8,515 nucleotides of DNA, from assembly GCA_905235825.1 (NCBI GenBank), contig CAJONH010000069.1, forward strand, positions 1-8,515, written 5' to 3'. This stretch comes from Candidatus Gastranaerophilales bacterium. GTDB taxonomy: Bacteria > Cyanobacteriota > Vampirovibrionia > Gastranaerophilales > Gastranaerophilaceae. Position numbers and translations under genes: made by a program. Positions 6,672 through 8,515 of the stretch are shown piece by piece (position 1 is the stretch's first letter; each line of letters starts with the position of its first letter). Under the pieces are notes generated by a model that was given only the letters and a program-made list of their open reading frames with translations, was not told the origin of the DNA and made no database searches.

Positions 6672-7364
6672 CTATTTCTCCGAATAGAATTTATTATGAA
6701 AATGCTCCATTAATTTCGATGCATATTCCAAACCTTCTTTTGATTTGTCATGAATATCTTTATATGCCGGATTTTGAGCGTACATATCATCTGCAAAGAC
6801 GGGTAATTCTGCACCGACTGTATTATAATTATCCAAATTCATATTTCCGTCAAATTTTCCGTCGGCATTATCTATTACTGATAAATATGAAGCATGTTCA
6901 TCGGATGTTATACCGCCTTTTCCATCCATATCTATCATTGAATATATTGATTCTGCCGATTTTGCATCTAAGTCTTTATTTATGTTTAAAAAGCCTTCAA
7001 AATCGATATTGCCGTTTTTGCCAAATGTATCAATATATTGTTTTGAAAATTCTTGTACGTTTTTTGCTGTTTCTTCATCGCTTGCCCCTTGATGTGCATA
7101 TTGAATTGTTGAATTCGGGTCTAATTCATTTGTCCATTTATCGAATTTTTGAGCATCCGAAAGTTCTTCCGGCTTTGAAACAGAATTATTTTCCTGAAAA
7201 TCAAAACTTATAGTCTGTCCTTCAAAAATCAAATCAGGATTTTCAATTTTATTTGCACTTACTATTTGATTTACTTTATTTGCAATATCGGTATTATCCG
7301 TTAATTTAAAATTATTTTTTGCAATACCCCAAAGAGTATCACCATGCTGCACAGCATAGTTCAT
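6672..7364 (-). CDS. LysM-domain protein with EF-hand-like calcium loops
   Basis: A 230-aa protein. Residues 2-55 form a LysM domain (YAVQHGDTLWGIAKNNF ... NPDLIFEGQTI), a fold that binds N-acetylglucosamine polymers such as peptidoglycan. Three EF-hand-like 12-residue loops follow: a degenerate one at about 113-124, a canonical one at 145-156 (DMDGKGGITSDE, with Asp1, Asp3, Gly6, Ile8, Glu12) and a partial one at 168-179 (Asp1, Asp5, Gly6, Met8, Asn12). The linker at 56-80 is polar. There is no signal peptide or lipobox: LysM begins at residue 2. The ATG has GGGGG 6 nt upstream and no upstream in-frame start, so a missed signal sequence is unlikely. How it would reach the wall is unclear; it may be released by lysis, exported by a non-Sec route, or act inside the cell. 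It diverges from rplJ and has its own terminator. Its exact role is unknown. Confidence 0.82.
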   Translation of the reverse strand: MNYAVQHGDTLWGIAKNNFKLTDNTDIANKVNQIVSANKIENPDLIFEGQTISFDFQENNSVSKPEELSDAQKFDKWTNELDPNSTIQYAHQGASDEETAKNVQEFSKQYIDTFGKNGNIDFEGFLNINKDLDAKSAESIYSMIDMDGKGGITSDEHASYLSVIDNADGKFDGNMNLDNYNTVGAELPVFADDMYAQNPAYKDIHDKSKEGLEYASKLMEHFHNKFYSEK

Positions 7365-7392
7365 ATATATCCCCCTATTTTCTATTAATAAG

Positions 7393-7433
7393 AAAAAATT
7401 TTTTTTATTAAAATTGCCAAAAAAAATTTTTTT
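7393..7433. other. Paired A-tract/T-tract symmetric runs
   Basis: A6T8 (7393-7406) and A8T7 (7419-7433) have centres 28 bp apart, between the divergent LysM gene and the rplJ promoter. Such runs bend DNA and, just upstream of the rplJ -35 region, could act as an UP-like element. I saw no clear -35/-10 pair for the LysM gene in this stretch. They may simply reflect the extreme AT content. Confidence 0.4.
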
Positions 7434-7467
7434 ATTTTATTTTCTTTACAAAAAATTAATAAAAGAC

Positions 7468-7496
7468 TTGATTTTATATTATTTTTTATATAAATT
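7468..7496 (+). promoter_or_regulatory. Predicted promoter of the rplJ-rplL operon
   Basis: TTGATT (7468-7473) is followed by the overlapping -10 candidates TATAAA (7489-7494, 15-bp spacing) and TAAATT (7491-7496, 17-bp spacing). Start would fall near 7502, exactly where the L10 leader begins, which supports the assignment. The upstream DNA is almost pure A/T, suiting a strong ribosomal promoter. Confidence 0.5.
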
Positions 7497-7499
7497 AGG

Positions 7500-7612
7500 T
7501 ATTGACCGTAGACAGTCAGCAGGCTGGGTGCATAAATAGAAATTACAGAGTATTGTTTATTTATTGCAGCGAAGCGGGTAGCCTTTAAAATATCAGCTGA
7601 CCGAGGACAAAT
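7500..7612 (+). promoter_or_regulatory. Ribosomal protein L10 leader (autoregulatory RNA)
   Basis: This 5' leader segment lies upstream of rplJ and matches the known L10-leader pattern: GACCGTAGACAG (7504-7515) on the 5' side and GACCGAGGAC (7599-7608) on the 3' side, the conserved kink-turn-like L10 binding site. Supporting helices are GTCAGC (7515-7520) with GCTGAC (7596-7601), GGCT (7522-7525) with AGCC (7580-7583), and GCATAAATA (7530-7538) with TATTTATTGC (7558-7567, one bulge). L10, as the L10(L12) complex, binds such leaders and represses its own operon. An intrinsic terminator 38 nt downstream suggests transcription attenuation rather than translation control alone. The family assignment is from memory of the motif; helices are read directly. 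Confidence 0.8.
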
Positions 7613-7649
7613 AGTTATTTTAAATTTTGTATTTTAAATATGATTTGTT

Positions 7650-7678
7650 AATTTACGGTTGCTTTCCGTAAATTTTTT
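7650..7678 (+). terminator. Attenuator terminator in the rplJ leader
   Basis: AATTTACGG (7650-7658) and CCGTAAATT (7666-7674) form a perfect 9-bp stem with a 7-nt loop, leading into TTTTTT. It lies inside the leader, 173 nt before rplJ, so it must be regulated or leaky for the ribosomal stalk genes to be expressed. The L10 aptamer directly upstream is the obvious controller. Confidence 0.82.
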
Positions 7679-7720
7679 GTATGGAAAATGGGCAATAAAT
7701 CCGGAAGTGATGCTAAAGAT

Positions 7721-7820
7721 GATATATCAGTTTCGCTGAAACAGGAAGGATTTGTCCGTTATAAAAAAAGGATATATCAGTCTTGCTGAAACAGGAAGGA
7801 TTTGTCCGTTATAAAAAAAG
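7721..7820 (+). repeat. 50-bp tandem duplication in the rplJ leader
   Basis: Two adjacent 50-bp units (7721-7770 and 7771-7820) are identical at 48 positions. The two differences (T/C at unit position 12, C/T at 14) both fall in the 5-nt loop of a TCAG-N5-CTGA mini-hairpin. Each unit also contains ATTTGTCC, complementary to GGACAAAT at the 3' edge of the L10 aptamer, and ends in an A-run. The duplication sits between the attenuator and the rplJ ribosome binding site. It may be a recent slippage product or a functional doubled regulatory element. Confidence 0.95.
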
Positions 7821-7850
7821 GTCGAAATTACTACAAGTAAGGAGCGAAAA

Positions 7851-8372
7851 ATGTCAACAAAAGCCTTCAAAGAAGAAAAAATTGAAGCAATGAAAGAAAA
7901 ATTTGCAAAGGCTAAGGTTGCCGTAGTTACTGATTATAAAGGTTTAACGGTTGAAGAAATAACAAAACTCCGCCGTGAACTCCAAAAACAAGACGGTGAC
8001 TACATGGTTACAAAAAATACGCTTGCAAAAATTGCAACAAAAGGAACACAATATGAGGTTCTTGATGAAGCATTAAAAGGTTCGATAGCTATTGCTTTCG
8101 GTTTTAAAGATGAAGTTGCACCGGCTAAAATTTTAACTAAATTTATAAAAGAAGTTAAAAAAGGAGAAATACTTTCTGCTGCATTAGACGGGAAACTTTT
8201 ATCAAAGAAAGAAACAGAAGTTCTTTCAAATCTTCCTTCAAAAGAAGAACTTTACGCAAAAATGCTTGGCAGTATCAATTCACCTGCTACAGGTATTGTT
8301 GGTGCTGTTAATGCGGTTATGTCAGGTCTTGTTCGTGCAATGGATCAAGTTGCAAAGAAAAAATCTGCTTAA
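7851..8372 (+). CDS. rplJ: 50S ribosomal protein L10
   Basis: A 173-aa L10, the base of the ribosomal stalk that carries L7/L12 dimers and binds 23S rRNA next to L11. Family features are the N-terminal rRNA-binding half with DYKGLTVEEITKLRRELQ at 28-45 and VTKNTLAKIA at 53-62, the GSIAIAFGF strand at 77-85, and the conserved LPSKEELYAKMLGSINSPATG stretch at 128-148. The C-terminal helix (149-170, IVGAVNAVMSGLVRAMDQVAKK) binds the L12 N-termini. AAGGAG lies 6 nt before the ATG. It is co-transcribed with rplL (70-bp gap) and preceded by the L10 leader. rplK-rplA, which often lie directly upstream, are absent; a divergent LysM gene occupies that side. Confidence 0.97.
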   Translation: MSTKAFKEEKIEAMKEKFAKAKVAVVTDYKGLTVEEITKLRRELQKQDGDYMVTKNTLAKIATKGTQYEVLDEALKGSIAIAFGFKDEVAPAKILTKFIKEVKKGEILSAALDGKLLSKKETEVLSNLPSKEELYAKMLGSINSPATGIVGAVNAVMSGLVRAMDQVAKKKSA

Positions 8373-8442
8373 TGTCATTTAAATTACCGAAGTAAATTTG
8401 GTACAAAATTAATTCACAAAAAGTATTAAAAGGAGAAATAAA

Positions 8443-8515
8443 ATGAGTGTAGAATCAATTTTAGAATCAATTGAAAAATTAACATTATTAGAAGCAGCTG
8501 AATTAGTAAAAGCTA
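8443..8515 (+). CDS. rplL: 50S ribosomal protein L7/L12 (5' part, cut by the window edge)
   Basis: The frame starts at ATG with AGGAG 7 nt upstream and gives MSVESILESIEKLTLLEAAELVKA before the right edge, 24 complete codons. This is the N-terminal dimerisation helix of L7/L12, the part that anchors the dimer to the L10 C-terminal helix and connects via a hinge to the factor-recruiting C-terminal domain (outside the window). The order rplJ-rplL is universal in bacteria. The 70-bp spacer holds a small imperfect TTAC-CGAA-GTAA hairpin (8384-8395) but no terminator, so it is one operon; the strong ribosome binding site fits the higher L12 stoichiometry. Confidence 0.93.
   Translation, partial: MSVESILESIEKLTLLEAAELVKA

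Noticed and set aside
6719..7213. 164-aa plus-strand frame opposite the LysM gene
   Set aside because: The minus frame encodes clear LysM and EF-hand motifs; the plus translation is a Leu/His/Arg-rich shadow.
7681..7698. Short ATG frame (MENGQ) after the attenuator
   Set aside because: Five codons, no ribosome binding site, directly after the terminator T-run.
7752..7814. Possible 20-codon upstream frame starting at TTG within the repeats, after AGGA
   Set aside because: TTG start, no conserved-looking peptide, and the 50-bp unit length shifts frame between copies; more likely structural RNA.
7721..7820. CRISPR-like array
   Set aside because: The two units are directly adjacent without spacers and lie in a ribosomal leader; no cas genes are present.

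Overview
The window is very AT-rich (roughly 70% or more by eye) and compact. Genes on both strands are separated by short intergenic regions that carry recognisable promoters and terminators. It looks like a chromosomal region of an uncultured gut bacterium. The 550-aa membrane protein with an N-terminal PSFKG motif, the leaderless LysM/EF-hand protein and the solitary infC remind me of Candidatus Gastranaerophilales (Melainabacteria/Vampirovibrionia). That placement is from memory of family style, not a search, and is moderate at best.

Region 1 (1-3609, minus strand) is a three-gene operon for a surface glycan. It reads from an extended -10 promoter near 3585: a class II aldolase/adducin enzyme, then a 543-aa protein made of two nucleotidyltransferase domains (TTG start), then a family 2 glycosyltransferase. 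Spacing is 12 nt and 4 nt. The set suggests assembly or cleavage of a small sugar or polyol phosphate, its activation as an NDP derivative, and transfer to a glycan. The first ~70 bases are unusually GC-rich and may begin another gene or a dispersed repeat.

Region 2 (3610-5854) holds nested inverted repeats directly after the stop of a lineage-type membrane protein of unknown function. That gene diverges from an 88-aa protein of unknown function across a 202-bp intergenic region.

Region 3 (5855-6664) holds two consecutive terminators between converging genes, then infC (translation initiation factor IF3) on the minus strand. infC almost certainly starts at an AUU codon at 6564, upstream of any conventional start, with a perfect AGGAGG ribosome binding site. 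This is the classic arrangement for IF3 autoregulation. It has a good promoter of its own.

Region 4 (6665-7364) is a cytosolic-looking LysM protein with three EF-hand-like loops, ending in its own terminator and divergent from the ribosomal stalk operon.

Region 5 (7365-8515) is rplJ-rplL (L10 and L7/L12). Its ~350-nt leader contains an L10-binding RNA (7500-7612), a strong intrinsic terminator (7650-7678) and an unusual 50-bp tandem duplication (7721-7820). The duplication's two copies differ only inside one small hairpin loop, and each carries an 8-nt sequence complementary to the 3' edge of the L10 aptamer. This leader is the most interesting feature of the window.
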